Positions 1-8,088 of a DNA stretch of 64,000 nucleotides are shown here, piece by piece. The translations under genes and the position numbers were made by a program. The notes beneath the pieces were generated by a model that searched no databases, had not been told where the DNA came from, and saw only the letters and a list, made by a program, of their open reading frames with translations. Every line of letters starts with the position of its first letter. Positions within the stretch are counted from its first letter, which is position 1. The stretch is from Synechococcales cyanobacterium GL140_1_metabat_312 (GTDB lineage Bacteria; Cyanobacteriota; Cyanobacteriia; Leptolyngbyales; Leptolyngbyaceae), in contig JANXWB010000011.1 in NCBI GenBank assembly GCA_025351345.1, positions 1 through 64,000 on the forward strand, in the 5' to 3' direction.

Positions 1-316
1 TCATCGATTTGGCCGCCCAACTAAAGGCAGGCGTAGGCGCAAAGCATTCTGAAAGTAATACGTCGAACCCGCAGTTCTGAATGGTTTTGGCGGTGGTGAG
101 AGCAAATTCTTCCGAGAGAAAGCGCCGATCGTAACCCACGACAATAGTATTGCTTCCGGTTGTTGGACCGTAGGTTTCTTTAAGAACTTGGGCCGCCAAT
201 GGTGCGACAAATACTAAGCGCTCAAATGTAAAGTCAGCGGCAATGAGTCCACGCCAGCCATCAGTGCCAAATTTAATCGGATTAATTGTTGTAATTCCGA
301 GTGATTGTTCTGCCAT
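1..316 (-). CDS. Phosphoglucomutase/phosphomannomutase family protein, N-terminal part (3' end outside window)
   Basis: Alpha-D-phosphohexomutase family; members interconvert hexose 1- and 6-phosphates for glycogen, cell-wall or lipopolysaccharide precursors. The translated N-terminus contains the family opening motif FGTDGWRGLIA at about residues 16-26, followed by VVGYDRRFLS and the CFAPTPA stretch that precedes the active-site serine loop. That loop (TASHNP in the family) would lie just beyond the window edge, so activity cannot be judged. The start is the ATG at 316-314; no clear ribosome site precedes it. It lies on the same strand as pdxJ, downstream of it. Sugar specificity cannot be assigned. 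Confidence 0.85.
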   Translation of the reverse strand, partial: MAEQSLGITTINPIKFGTDGWRGLIAADFTFERLVFVAPLAAQVLKETYGPTTGSNTIVVGYDRRFLSEEFALTTAKTIQNCGFDVLLSECFAPTPAFSWAAKSM

Positions 317-422
317 AGGAGAAGAGACCTTAAAGTTAAAAATAATCAGTACAAATTAGGAATGAAAACACCCGCTTAGTTATTCTACAGTTCTGGTCCC
401 TGCTCTTGACAGAATTTAGAAT

Positions 423-1160
423 TTAAAGCGCGGATCGTTGCAGTTCACCCGCGATCGCCAGCTTCATTTCCCGCACGGCTCGCTCTAAACCGACCAATAC
501 AGCACGGCTGATAATCGTATGGCCAATATTCAATTCTTCCATGCCGGGAAGCTGACCGACGGGATAAACATTCCAATAGGTCAACCCGTGACCTGCATTA
601 ATCCGCAGATTTAAGGACGTAGCAATTTCACAGCCAAGTTTCAAGAGATGTAATTGCGTGGCCCGATCGTCTTCGTTTTTGGCTTCCGCATATTGCCCCG
701 TGTGCAGTTCAATGAACTTTGCCTTAGACTTTGCGGCGGCTTGAATTTGAATTTCGTCGGCATCAATGAATAAGCTCACCGGAATGCCTGCCGATTGCAA
801 TTTATCCACCACTTTCGTCATTCGATCGATCGGTCCTGCAATGTCCAATCCGCCCTCCGTCGTCACTTCTTCCCGCCGTTCAGGCACAAGCGTCACGTAG
901 TCAGGTTTGATTGCTAAGGCGATTTTCACCATCTCGTCTGTCGCAGCCATTTCTAAATTGAGATGGGTCCGAACGGTCTCCCGTAACAGCCGCACGTCTC
1001 GGTCCTGCATGTGACGACGGTCTTCTCGTAGATGCACCGTAATCCCTTCCGCACCCGCTAATTCGGCCAACACTGCCGCCGCTATCGGGTCTGGCTCAAC
1101 GGTCTGGCGAGCTTGGCGGATGGTGGCAACGTGATCGATGTTGACTCCCAACGTAGGCAT
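423..1160 (-). CDS. pdxJ: Pyridoxine 5'-phosphate synthase PdxJ
   Basis: Condenses 1-deoxy-D-xylulose 5-phosphate with 3-amino-2-oxopropyl phosphate to give pyridoxine 5'-phosphate, the last step of the DXP-dependent vitamin B6 route; cytosolic TIM barrel. The 245-residue protein has the family N-terminus [15 protein letters not shown], a VHLREDRRH segment, and [10 protein letters not shown] near the C-terminus, at the normal family length. An AAGGAG ribosome site lies 5-7 bases before the ATG. It is transcribed toward the phosphohexomutase gene with about 100 bases between them. Confidence 0.95.
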   Translation of the reverse strand: MPTLGVNIDHVATIRQARQTVEPDPIAAAVLAELAGAEGITVHLREDRRHMQDRDVRLLRETVRTHLNLEMAATDEMVKIALAIKPDYVTLVPERREEVTTEGGLDIAGPIDRMTKVVDKLQSAGIPVSLFIDADEIQIQAAAKSKAKFIELHTGQYAEAKNEDDRATQLHLLKLGCEIATSLNLRINAGHGLTYWNVYPVGQLPGMEELNIGHTIISRAVLVGLERAVREMKLAIAGELQRSAL

Positions 1161-1312
1161 GGCGACTCCTTAAAAAATTTTAAATCCTTCCTAGGCTAAT
1201 CATTCTAGCGCCCACAGATCCAAAGCCTGGAAATTCGGTCCTGTGAGGTTCAACACTTTATGACAAAATGTTAAGTAGAGATTGACCTTCAGTTTAGCTG
1301 GATTTAGCCATC

Positions 1313-1882
1313 ATGACTTTTACTCTATCCATTTCCAGTTTTATTCGTCACACAATTGATCGATCGGTTGCAATTATCGTTGCGATCGTTTTTTTGGTGT
1401 GCTTGAGTCAGCCCGCTATGGCGATGGGAGGCAAGCTTCCACCGTTAGATAAACCTGCGCCTGCGTTCACATTACCGACGAATACGGGGCAGGGCAACGT
1501 CAGCCTTTCAGATTATCAGGGGAAATGGTTGGTGGCTTATTTCTATCCGAAGGATTTCACGTCGGGCTGTACGTTGGAGGCGCAACGGTTTCAGAAGGAT
1601 TTGCAGAAGTATCACGATCGGAATACCGAGGTGATTGGCATCAGTGCGGATTCCGTGGATTCCCATGCGGAGTTTTGCGATTCGGAAGGCTTGAAGTTTC
1701 CCTTATTGGCGGATGAGGATGGTTCGGTGAGTAAGGCGTATGGTTCTTGGTTGGGTGTTGTGTCGTCACGCCATACTTTCATTGTTGATCCAGAAGGCAT
1801 AATACGATCGATTTTTCTGGGCGTGAATCCTAGTGTTCATAGCCGCGAGGTGCTGGCAAAATTGGCTGAGTTACAGAGTTGA
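1313..1882 (+). CDS. PrxQ/BCP-type peroxiredoxin with N-terminal membrane or signal segment
   Basis: Thiol peroxidase reducing H2O2 and organic hydroperoxides with electrons from thioredoxin. Residues 18-37 form a hydrophobic export segment ending in AMA, so the mature enzyme is probably periplasmic, lumenal or membrane anchored. The peroxidatic Cys is C86 in FTSGCTLEA. The classical resolving Cys five residues later is absent (Gln), but C122 lies 36 residues downstream, the spacing known from PrxQ enzymes that form their disulfide with helix alpha-3 (Xanthomonas type). It is therefore probably a 2-Cys enzyme of that subtype rather than a 1-Cys enzyme. It stands alone, divergent from pdxJ. 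Confidence 0.9.
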   Translation: MTFTLSISSFIRHTIDRSVAIIVAIVFLVCLSQPAMAMGGKLPPLDKPAPAFTLPTNTGQGNVSLSDYQGKWLVAYFYPKDFTSGCTLEAQRFQKDLQKYHDRNTEVIGISADSVDSHAEFCDSEGLKFPLLADEDGSVSKAYGSWLGVVSSRHTFIVDPEGIIRSIFLGVNPSVHSREVLAKLAELQS

Positions 1883-1938
1883 TCGATTTGGTTCGTATAC
1901 AATGTAAATCATCTGTCGTCGTTTAGAGGAGATTGAGT

Positions 1939-2574
1939 ATGACTCTTATTTTGGAACAATCGATCGTCCAAAAGAAAGCACTACAGCAGACTATACCCAG
2001 TCATCTAGTTTTCTCTGATGACGATCGATTAAGCCAACACATTGTGATATCGGGTCAGTGGGAACATTTTGAGATGATTCAACAAGGCTTTGAATATTCT
2101 AAAGCGCGCTTATCATATTATGACGGAAGAATTGAGATCATCATGCCGGGACGTTTTCATGAATTGTTTAAAAGAATGATTGGGTTGTTAATTGAGGCTT
2201 ATTTACTCGATCGTCAAATCAATTTCTTCCCGACAAGTGCGATGACTCAGAAAGTCGAAAAAATTGCTTCTGTTGAAGCGGATGAATCCTATGAGATTGG
2301 TGAACTTAAGCTTTCTATTGAAGTTCGAGTGACCAACGGTAGTCTTGACAAACTCATGGTTTACAAAGCGTTGGGTGTGAATGAAGTTTGGTTTTGGGAA
2401 GATGGTGTTTTGGCGATTTACCATTTGAACAATGATGAATATGAGAAATGTGATTCTAGTCAAATTCCACAACTGAGTGGGCTTGATATTGCTGTATTTA
2501 ATCAATGTGTTTTGATGGGTGAGACCGATCGGGTGAAGGCTGTAACGACATTGCGGTTAGCTCATCCAGTTTAA
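1939..2574 (+). CDS. Uma2 family endonuclease-like protein (DUF820)
   Basis: Uma2/DUF820 proteins have a PD-(D/E)XK nuclease fold and are greatly expanded in cyanobacteria; their biological role is mostly unknown. The protein shows the family features: YYDGRIEIIMPG near residue 60, an ELKLSIEVRV core strand and the VNEVWFWEDG segment. The usual catalytic pattern (Asp, then Glu-X-Lys) is not clean: the core strand reads IEVRV rather than the more common SPS-type motif. The ATG at 1939 is preferred over the TTG two codons upstream because AGAGGAGA lies about 6 bases before it. No partner gene is adjacent. Confidence 0.8.
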   Translation: MTLILEQSIVQKKALQQTIPSHLVFSDDDRLSQHIVISGQWEHFEMIQQGFEYSKARLSYYDGRIEIIMPGRFHELFKRMIGLLIEAYLLDRQINFFPTSAMTQKVEKIASVEADESYEIGELKLSIEVRVTNGSLDKLMVYKALGVNEVWFWEDGVLAIYHLNNDEYEKCDSSQIPQLSGLDIAVFNQCVLMGETDRVKAVTTLRLAHPV

Positions 2575-2920
2575 AATCATCGCCGATCGTTCTAATGAAT
2601 TCATCATTTCTTAAGGTAAGTCCATTTATCACCTCTTTCACCAACAGATTTTAGGGGCGATCGTTGCAATAAAAAATGTACGGCATTTATACAGGTTTAT
2701 ACCAGCATTCCCATAGAATACGATCGTCACACCCTTCCACTACGGCCTCAACTCAAACCTCTTGGCACTGCTCCTACTCAACAAAAAACTTCAATAACGA
2801 TCGCAACTTTGTGCGGAGACAGATAACGGCTTGGGCGTCAGCGGGGGTAAGTATTTTCGAGTCATTATCAGAGTGTTGAGGCTATCTACTGCACGCCCTG
2901 GTTGGGTGGCTGGCGACTGG
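2575..2920. other. Intergenic stretch without recognisable gene
   Basis: About 345 bases between the Uma2 gene and the end of the PIN toxin gene. It contains several CGATCG cores and a short open frame on the plus strand (2676-2879) with no recognisable protein features. I see no RNA gene, strong terminator or mobile-element end. Confidence 0.4.
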
Positions 2921-3310
2921 CTACCAAGATACTGTTTGCAGACTTTCCACCTCCTGAAAATGTGCATCTTGTGTTACTAATGTCAAACCATACTGCAACG
3001 CCAATGCTGCGATCCAAACATCATTCTCAGGCAACGGACGACCGTTAATTCTCAGTCTGTTCTTGACATCACCATATTGACGGGCTGTACTAGCATCACA
3101 CTCAATGATCGTGTTGTTTGCAACAAACTCTTCGATCCGTTCTAAATTCTTTTGGGAGCGCCCTGATTTTCTTGCGCCGTAATGTAATTCTCCAAGTGCA
3201 ATACTTGGAATGAACACTTCATCGGCTTGGGCAAGATTATTGACGATTGATGCTTCGCCTGCGAATAAAGCAATAATGATATTGGTGTCCAGCAGATACC
3301 TACCACTCAT
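2921..3310 (-). CDS. PIN-domain ribonuclease toxin (VapC-like)
   Basis: Probable toxin of a type II toxin-antitoxin pair; VapC toxins cut specific RNAs through a PIN domain with a Mg2+ centre. The four acidic positions are visible: D8 in YLLDTNIII, E41 in LGELHYGA, D97 in ENDVWIAA and D115 in VTQDAHF, so the nuclease looks intact. At 129 residues it has normal VapC length. Its ATG overlaps the 3' end of the upstream antitoxin by 11 bases, the usual coupling. Target RNA unknown. Confidence 0.9.
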   Translation of the reverse strand: MSGRYLLDTNIIIALFAGEASIVNNLAQADEVFIPSIALGELHYGARKSGRSQKNLERIEEFVANNTIIECDASTARQYGDVKNRLRINGRPLPENDVWIAALALQYGLTLVTQDAHFQEVESLQTVSW

Positions 3311-3527
3311 TTAAGTCAACCTGTTCACAGTTCTGCTCAATCGCCTCTTGCATCAGTTGCAGATCGTCAATAGGAATTGTACCTGTAAATCGCAATAGCT
3401 GTTGACCGGAAACACCTTGAACTTTAGAACTTATCAAAGTACGTGCAAACTCCAGAACTTCCCATTGCAGGGGTTGTGGCATAGATCTTAATTGCTTAAC
3501 GACTTGATCGATGACGGATATACTCAT
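3300..3527 (-). CDS. Antitoxin paired with PIN toxin (DUF2281-like)
   Basis: A 75-residue protein immediately upstream of, and overlapping, the PIN toxin gene. The N-terminus (residues 1-32) has the pattern of cyanobacterial DUF2281-type antitoxins: an amphipathic helix with PQPLQWEVLEFARTL. The acidic C-terminus, ending in CEQVDLNEW, is suited to wrap the toxin. The start is supported by an AGGAGG ribosome site 6-8 bases before the ATG. The role as antitoxin is inferred mainly from gene order and the family pattern. Confidence 0.8.
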   Translation of the reverse strand: MSISVIDQVVKQLRSMPQPLQWEVLEFARTLISSKVQGVSGQQLLRFTGTIPIDDLQLMQEAIEQNCEQVDLNEW

Positions 3528-3588
3528 TTTGCCCTCCTGTTTACCGTCATTTTAACATTTACCAAGGACGTAACTAAATTTTCAATGG

Positions 3589-4062
3589 TTATCTAATAAG
3601 CTTAGGATCAACTCTCATCAGATAATCTCGAAATATTTGATGTGCAGTTTTACGATCGCCTTCTGGAGACATATTACAAATCCACCACAAAAAACTGCTT
3701 TGATAACATCTTGCCTGATCAGTTGCAATTAATCGACCAAGATGTTCACAATTCCAGCCAGTGAAAGTATATTGCCAATCAGAAAAAACATAGAGAGCTT
3801 GTTTTATTCGCTTAATAGTTTGCTCTGGTTTAAACGCTATGTCGTCAATACTAAAAACAAATTTCACCTCGTTTCTCTCAAATGGACATAATCCTTGACC
3901 TGTATCAAAAATATGTGTATCTGAAAGACCAATTCCATAGTGCCAGAAGGGATCAGGTAGATTTTGTCCATTAAGCAAACGTCCATAACGCTCACTTAAT
4001 GGATCAACAAGACGTTCAACTGATTCTATAGCCTTCTCAATTTCATTTAGAGATAACGGCAT
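3589..4062 (-). CDS. LRAT-like (permuted NlpC/P60 fold) protein
   Basis: A 157-residue protein with the hallmarks of the LRAT/NC group of circularly permuted papain-like enzymes: H41 in FWHYGIGL, H50 in DTHIFDTG, and C105 within WNCEHLGR, followed by the conserved small-residue/Gln segment RCYQSSFLWW. In the family the His pair and the Cys form the catalytic site of acyltransferases or amidases, often acting on lipids. No signal peptide is visible, so it is probably cytosolic. It lies downstream of a 700-base spacer and upstream of, but separate from, the toxin-antitoxin pair. Substrate is unknown; it may act on lipids, or be an effector-like protein. Confidence 0.6.
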   Translation of the reverse strand: MPLSLNEIEKAIESVERLVDPLSERYGRLLNGQNLPDPFWHYGIGLSDTHIFDTGQGLCPFERNEVKFVFSIDDIAFKPEQTIKRIKQALYVFSDWQYTFTGWNCEHLGRLIATDQARCYQSSFLWWICNMSPEGDRKTAHQIFRDYLMRVDPKLIR

Positions 4063-4778
4063 AGCTAGAATTTTTGCAAATGAAGTTTAGAATACTATTT
4101 TAACCAACAATTTAAGACACCTAACTATTTAACATACAGAAACATTCTGAATATCATCCCAATTTGGGCGAATATCCCAACACTTTCCGCATAATTGGGC
4201 AGATACTAAGACAGATTACGTGTATCCCCCTCATGTTTGATAATTTATCCTGATTTGATAGGACAACACAAGTTGTTTTCCCTGGAAAATAGTAAATTGT
4301 TATGACCGATCGTACTGACCGATCGGACCTTCGCAGGCGATCGATTGATTGCGCCAGATTGTCAGCCGTCACAGAATAGAGCTTAAAGAATACTTGAGCT
4401 AGATAATGAGGCGCGATCGTTGTCCCTCTGTAGAATTTGAACCAACTAAGAAACCCTGGTTTCAGACTCTGGGAAAACAGCGTTACCCATGTCGCATCGG
4501 GACTGTCCCCGTAGCATCTTAATTTGGGCCTTGATTTTTAACTTAATCCCTATGAATTAAAGTTTCTAATTGAAAGGATTAAACTCTTTTTGTACCAATT
4601 AAACAGCACTAGAGAAAGCGTTAAAGGTATTAGTTGCTTCCTACTTTAGATAAGTTTACCTCAACCTATAGAACGATGTTTTCCCTTATCCTTTCCTCCA
4701 TGATGAGCAGAGTAATGAACCCCATTTTTCAACACCTGAAAATGGTTCAGCAATAATAATTATCAGGAACAATAAGCC
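4063..4778. other. Long intergenic region upstream of manganese catalase
   Basis: About 715 bases without a credible gene. It carries a direct repeat of GACCGATCG at about 4305-4325 and an AT-rich final 250 bases leading into the catalase gene. I looked for a yybP-ykoY-type manganese riboswitch and did not recognise one. A short minus-strand frame at 4154-4372 has no protein-like features. Confidence 0.4.
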
Positions 4779-5492
4779 ATGTTTTTTCACAAAAAAGAAC
4801 TCATTCACAGCGTTGAGATTAAAGAAGCGAATCCTCGATATGCTCAACTGCTACTAGAGCAATTTGGTGGAGCTACGGGAGAGCTTTCTGCGGCATTGCA
4901 ATATTGGGTGCAGTCATTCCATGTAGAGAATGCAGAGATGCGCGATATGTTGCAGGACATTGCGATCGAAGAATTTAGCCATCTCGAAATGGTGGGCAAA
5001 CTTATCGAAGGCCACACTAAAAATGTCGATCAAACAGAAGCATTTAAAAGCACATTATTCGCTGTGCGGGGAGTCGGTCCTCACTTTCTAGACAGTCAGG
5101 GCAGTGCATGGACTGCAAACTATCTGAATGAGGGAGGTGACATTGTGCGCGACCTTAGAGCAAATATTGCCGCAGAAGCGGGGGCACGCCAAACTTACGA
5201 AGAACTGATCAAATTAGCGACAGATGAAGGAACCAAAAAAACCTTAGTCCATCTGTTATCGCGAGAAATTTCTCACACGAAGATGTTCATGAAAGCGTTG
5301 GACTCGTTAGGCAAATTGGACGAGCCATTTTTCGGCAATATTCAACCTGACGAAACCGTTGATCTTTACTTCAACTTGTCATCTGATGGGGAGAAAGATA
5401 AGCGTGGTCCTTGGAATTCTGATGAGAACTTTAAATACATTGCAGATCCCGTTCCCCACGGCAAAGCTCAAGCTCAAGGCAAAGCTAAATAA
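4779..5492 (+). CDS. katB: Manganese (non-haem) catalase, KatB-type
   Basis: Dismutates H2O2 with a di-manganese centre in a ferritin-like four-helix bundle; important for oxidative and salt or drought stress in cyanobacteria. At 237 residues it matches the short cyanobacterial Mn-catalases. Visible ligands are E35 in ATGELSAA, E65 and H68 in AIEEFSHLEM, and the second helix pair around ANIAAEAGARQTYEEL and LSREISHTKMF. The ATG is preceded by AGGA at 4765-4768. Monocistronic, facing the convergent transglutaminase-like gene. The name KatB follows the Anabaena enzyme. Confidence 0.92.
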   Translation: MFFHKKELIHSVEIKEANPRYAQLLLEQFGGATGELSAALQYWVQSFHVENAEMRDMLQDIAIEEFSHLEMVGKLIEGHTKNVDQTEAFKSTLFAVRGVGPHFLDSQGSAWTANYLNEGGDIVRDLRANIAAEAGARQTYEELIKLATDEGTKKTLVHLLSREISHTKMFMKALDSLGKLDEPFFGNIQPDETVDLYFNLSSDGEKDKRGPWNSDENFKYIADPVPHGKAQAQGKAK

Positions 5493-5592
5493 AAGTCAGG
5501 GTAGTGTTCTGGACCTGTTTCCTGAACTGAATGGCATTGATAAGGCTGTATTGAATTAAGTACTAGCAGGAAAGTTTAAATGTTCGCTCAAG

Positions 5593-6375
5593 TCATTCAG
5601 CGGCATCGACCCACACCCGCATATTTACTAGTTCAATCGGCCCAAAATTGCTCATTAAAGCAACATCAGTGGCATCTCGACCGTAGGCGATCGCAATCCG
5701 GTTGCCACGAGGTTCTGCTTGGGTCGCATCAAAGGTATACCAACGATCGCCGACAAATACTTCAAACCACGCATGAAGATCCATCGGGTCTAATTGATAG
5801 AGATATCCCACTACCATTCGGGCGGGAATGGTTAAGCTCCGACATAGCGCAATCCCCAAATGGGCAAAATCGCGACAAACTCCAACTTTGCTGGCTACCG
5901 TATCGATCGCCGAGGTGGAGGCATCACTCGTACCGTATTGGTATTCCACTTGAGCATGAATCCAATCGCAAATAGTGCGAACTTGCTCGTAAGCGGGGCT
6001 TTCTCCATCCACAATCTGATTAGCTAAATCTCCTAACTGGTCAGACTGACAATAGCGACTAGGTAAAAGAAACTGTAGGACATCCTCGGGTAAATCTTCC
6101 ACAGGAATGAAGGCCGCTTCAGGATCCACATCAATCGTATCAGCGGTCTCGACACAGGAAGTCGTATAAACCCGAAAATCCCCGATCGGCACCACTAGGC
6201 GTTGACACAAATTGCCATAGCTATCGGTATACTCCACGATCGGAGTCATTGGCTCTAACTTATATTCTTCTTGTAAAATCCATTGTCCTGATCCACTCCG
6301 GGGCCGAAGCATCAGAATCACGGGTGTGGGTAGGTTCGTGTTTAACAGTAGCTCGCATCCAGCAATAAGTTTCAT
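5593..6375 (-). CDS. Transglutaminase-like cysteine protease family protein
   Basis: Transglutaminase core domain protein; bacterial members are mostly cysteine proteases or peptide-modifying enzymes rather than cross-linkers. The full catalytic triad is visible: C167 in VGVCRDFAH, H201 in DLHAWFEVF and D216 in TFDATQAEP (numbering from the ATG at 6375). The N-terminal half, about 110 residues, resembles the beta-sandwich found before the core in this family. The ATG at 6375 is chosen over an upstream TTG because GAGGGG lies just before it. No signal peptide. Convergent with katB; substrate unknown. Confidence 0.85.
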   Translation of the reverse strand: MKLIAGCELLLNTNLPTPVILMLRPRSGSGQWILQEEYKLEPMTPIVEYTDSYGNLCQRLVVPIGDFRVYTTSCVETADTIDVDPEAAFIPVEDLPEDVLQFLLPSRYCQSDQLGDLANQIVDGESPAYEQVRTICDWIHAQVEYQYGTSDASTSAIDTVASKVGVCRDFAHLGIALCRSLTIPARMVVGYLYQLDPMDLHAWFEVFVGDRWYTFDATQAEPRGNRIAIAYGRDATDVALMSNFGPIELVNMRVWVDAAE

Positions 6376-6666
6376 AGGCCCCTCTGTGGGAAAAGTACTC
6401 AATTTGACTCAACACAAGATCCCTAATTACCTCGCTTTTTAGAGATTGCAGAATCATCCATTTTTTATAATCTGACAGCTTCCACTAAAATTCGCTGTCG
6501 CCGAGGCGTCCAAATGACTAATTTTTTGAGGCATACTGCATTCTGTGCTGGTTGGGATTATGGGTATAAACCGCTAGAAGACTGATTTGAATTGCATTCT
6601 CGCAGATTTTGGACTCTGTTTTTATGGCCTTGTTAAGATATCAGTGGTGAAAGTTTGTAGAATTTT

Positions 6667-7644
6667 ATGCTGAACAATTTCTGGTACGCCGTTGAGTTTA
6701 GCCAAGAAATCGGAGCGCAGCCCACATTATTGCGCCTCTTCGATCGCCCCATTGTTCTTTTCCGCGACAGTAGCGGCTTGCTCCATGCATTAGATAACGT
6801 TTGTCCCCACAGAGGTGCGGCTTTGGCCCAGGGGAAGGTGGAGGGGGATTGTTTGGTTTGTCCGTATCATGGCTGGCAGTTTGACGGCGATGGAACTTGT
6901 GTGAAAATTCCCGCGAATTTGCCTGGTGCCTCGATTCCAAAGCGGGCGATCGTCCAAACCTACCCCATCCGCGAAAAAGATGGCTGGGTCTGGTTATTTT
7001 TTGGGGATAGTGCGCGATCGGAAACGGTTGCGATTCCTGATGTGCCTCTGGTTGGCGATGAGACGTTGCGATCGATTCAAGGGGACTTCTCCTGGCGGGT
7101 GAATTATGAGCGGGCCATGGATAACGGTTTGGATTTTGCCCATGCGCCTTTCGTCCATGCAGGAGCCTTTGGTAATCCCGATGAACCGCAGGTGGAGGCG
7201 TTGGAGATAACTACGGATCCTTGGGGCGCGCAGGCGACGGTGATGTTGAAAGCGAATTCACCGAAGGGGATCTGGAAGCTATTAATGCGTCAGAAACCGG
7301 AGCCAGTGAAGACTCGGACGGGGTTCATGCTACCGAATCTGACATTTCTGGAGGTGTCATTACCGTTTGGTCGGTTGGTGATTTGGACGGCCCATGTCCC
7401 GATCGATGCAACGACCACCGTGAGCAAGTGGATGAATTTCCGCAGTTTCTTTACCGGAGCTTGGGCGGATGGAGATGCCCGCAAGCGTACGCTGAAAATT
7501 TTTGAGCAGGATCGACCGATCGTTGAAGGTCAGCGCCCCCAAGCTTTGCCCCAGAGCTACGATCAGGAGATCTTTGTAGCCGCTGATGCGTTGCAGGTGA
7601 AGTTTCGAGAGATGCGCGATCGGGCGTTGGGGACAGATCAATAG
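6667..7644 (+). CDS. Rieske [2Fe-2S] non-haem iron oxygenase, alpha subunit type
   Basis: A 325-residue protein with an N-terminal Rieske domain, C46-X-H48 in NVCPHRG and C65-XX-H68 in LVCPYHGW, and a C-terminal mononuclear iron site in MDNGLDFAHAPFVHAG (D156, H159, H164). This two-domain layout is that of ring-hydroxylating or O-demethylating oxygenases. No C-terminal membrane helices are evident, which argues against the chloroplast PaO/CAO subgroup. A reductase partner is not adjacent. The substrate cannot be read from sequence; an aromatic or tetrapyrrole-like compound is possible. Confidence 0.88.
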   Translation: MLNNFWYAVEFSQEIGAQPTLLRLFDRPIVLFRDSSGLLHALDNVCPHRGAALAQGKVEGDCLVCPYHGWQFDGDGTCVKIPANLPGASIPKRAIVQTYPIREKDGWVWLFFGDSARSETVAIPDVPLVGDETLRSIQGDFSWRVNYERAMDNGLDFAHAPFVHAGAFGNPDEPQVEALEITTDPWGAQATVMLKANSPKGIWKLLMRQKPEPVKTRTGFMLPNLTFLEVSLPFGRLVIWTAHVPIDATTTVSKWMNFRSFFTGAWADGDARKRTLKIFEQDRPIVEGQRPQALPQSYDQEIFVAADALQVKFREMRDRALGTDQ

Positions 7645-7754
7645 GGAATAGGTTCCTTTCTCGGCAAGTCCGATCGTTAAGAGATCAGTTCTTGGTGGGC
7701 TGAGTTGTCCCAACGATCGCCAGCTTCTCTAATCTTAGAAATTGTAGCCAAAAT

Positions 7755-7967
7755 CTATTCTAGTGTATTGGATTTAATGAACAGTTCTTGTTTGATTGAA
7801 TAAAGCACATGTTCCTCTAAAGGATGACCGATCGGCACTAGAGGAGGATTAAAATTTTGATTGATATTATTCATTCCAATTCGCTGCATGACGCGCTGCG
7901 ATCTATGATTCAATACCGCCGTAAATGAAACAACTTCTTCTAATTTCAGAGTATGAAATGCAAATGA
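7755..7967 (-). pseudogene. C-terminal fragment of a GNAT (RimJ/RimL-type) acetyltransferase
   Basis: Reading the minus strand gives about 70 codons with the unmistakable end of a RimJ/RimL-like N-acetyltransferase: EEVVSFTAVLNHRSQRVM, then QRIGM, then PLVPIGHPLEEHVLY, then a TAG stop at 7757-7755. Directly upstream the frame is closed by consecutive TAA and TAG codons (7973-7968), and no start codon or acetyl-CoA-binding loop is present. It is therefore a decayed 3' remnant of a gene whose usual length would be about 170-190 residues. It is flanked by non-coding sequence. Confidence 0.75.
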
Positions 7968-8088
7968 CTATTAGGTGTGGATACAATATCTAGTTAACAC
8001 AATGCCTAATTCAATTATCAAACATACAGTGATTTTAAAAAATATACGATCGTTATACACAAGTGGTCAGCAATCATAATTACTGATT

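Noticed and set aside
2676-2879. Open frame of 67 codons on the plus strand
   Set aside because: Composition rich in Ser, Thr, His and Tyr without hydrophobic core; no ribosome site, no family pattern. Treated as non-coding.
4154-4372. Open frame of 72 codons on the minus strand upstream of katB
   Set aside because: No protein-like periodicity and it overlaps repeated CGATCG motifs; probably chance.
4063-4778. yybP-ykoY manganese riboswitch upstream of the Mn catalase
   Set aside because: The conserved loop sequences could not be located by eye; no support.
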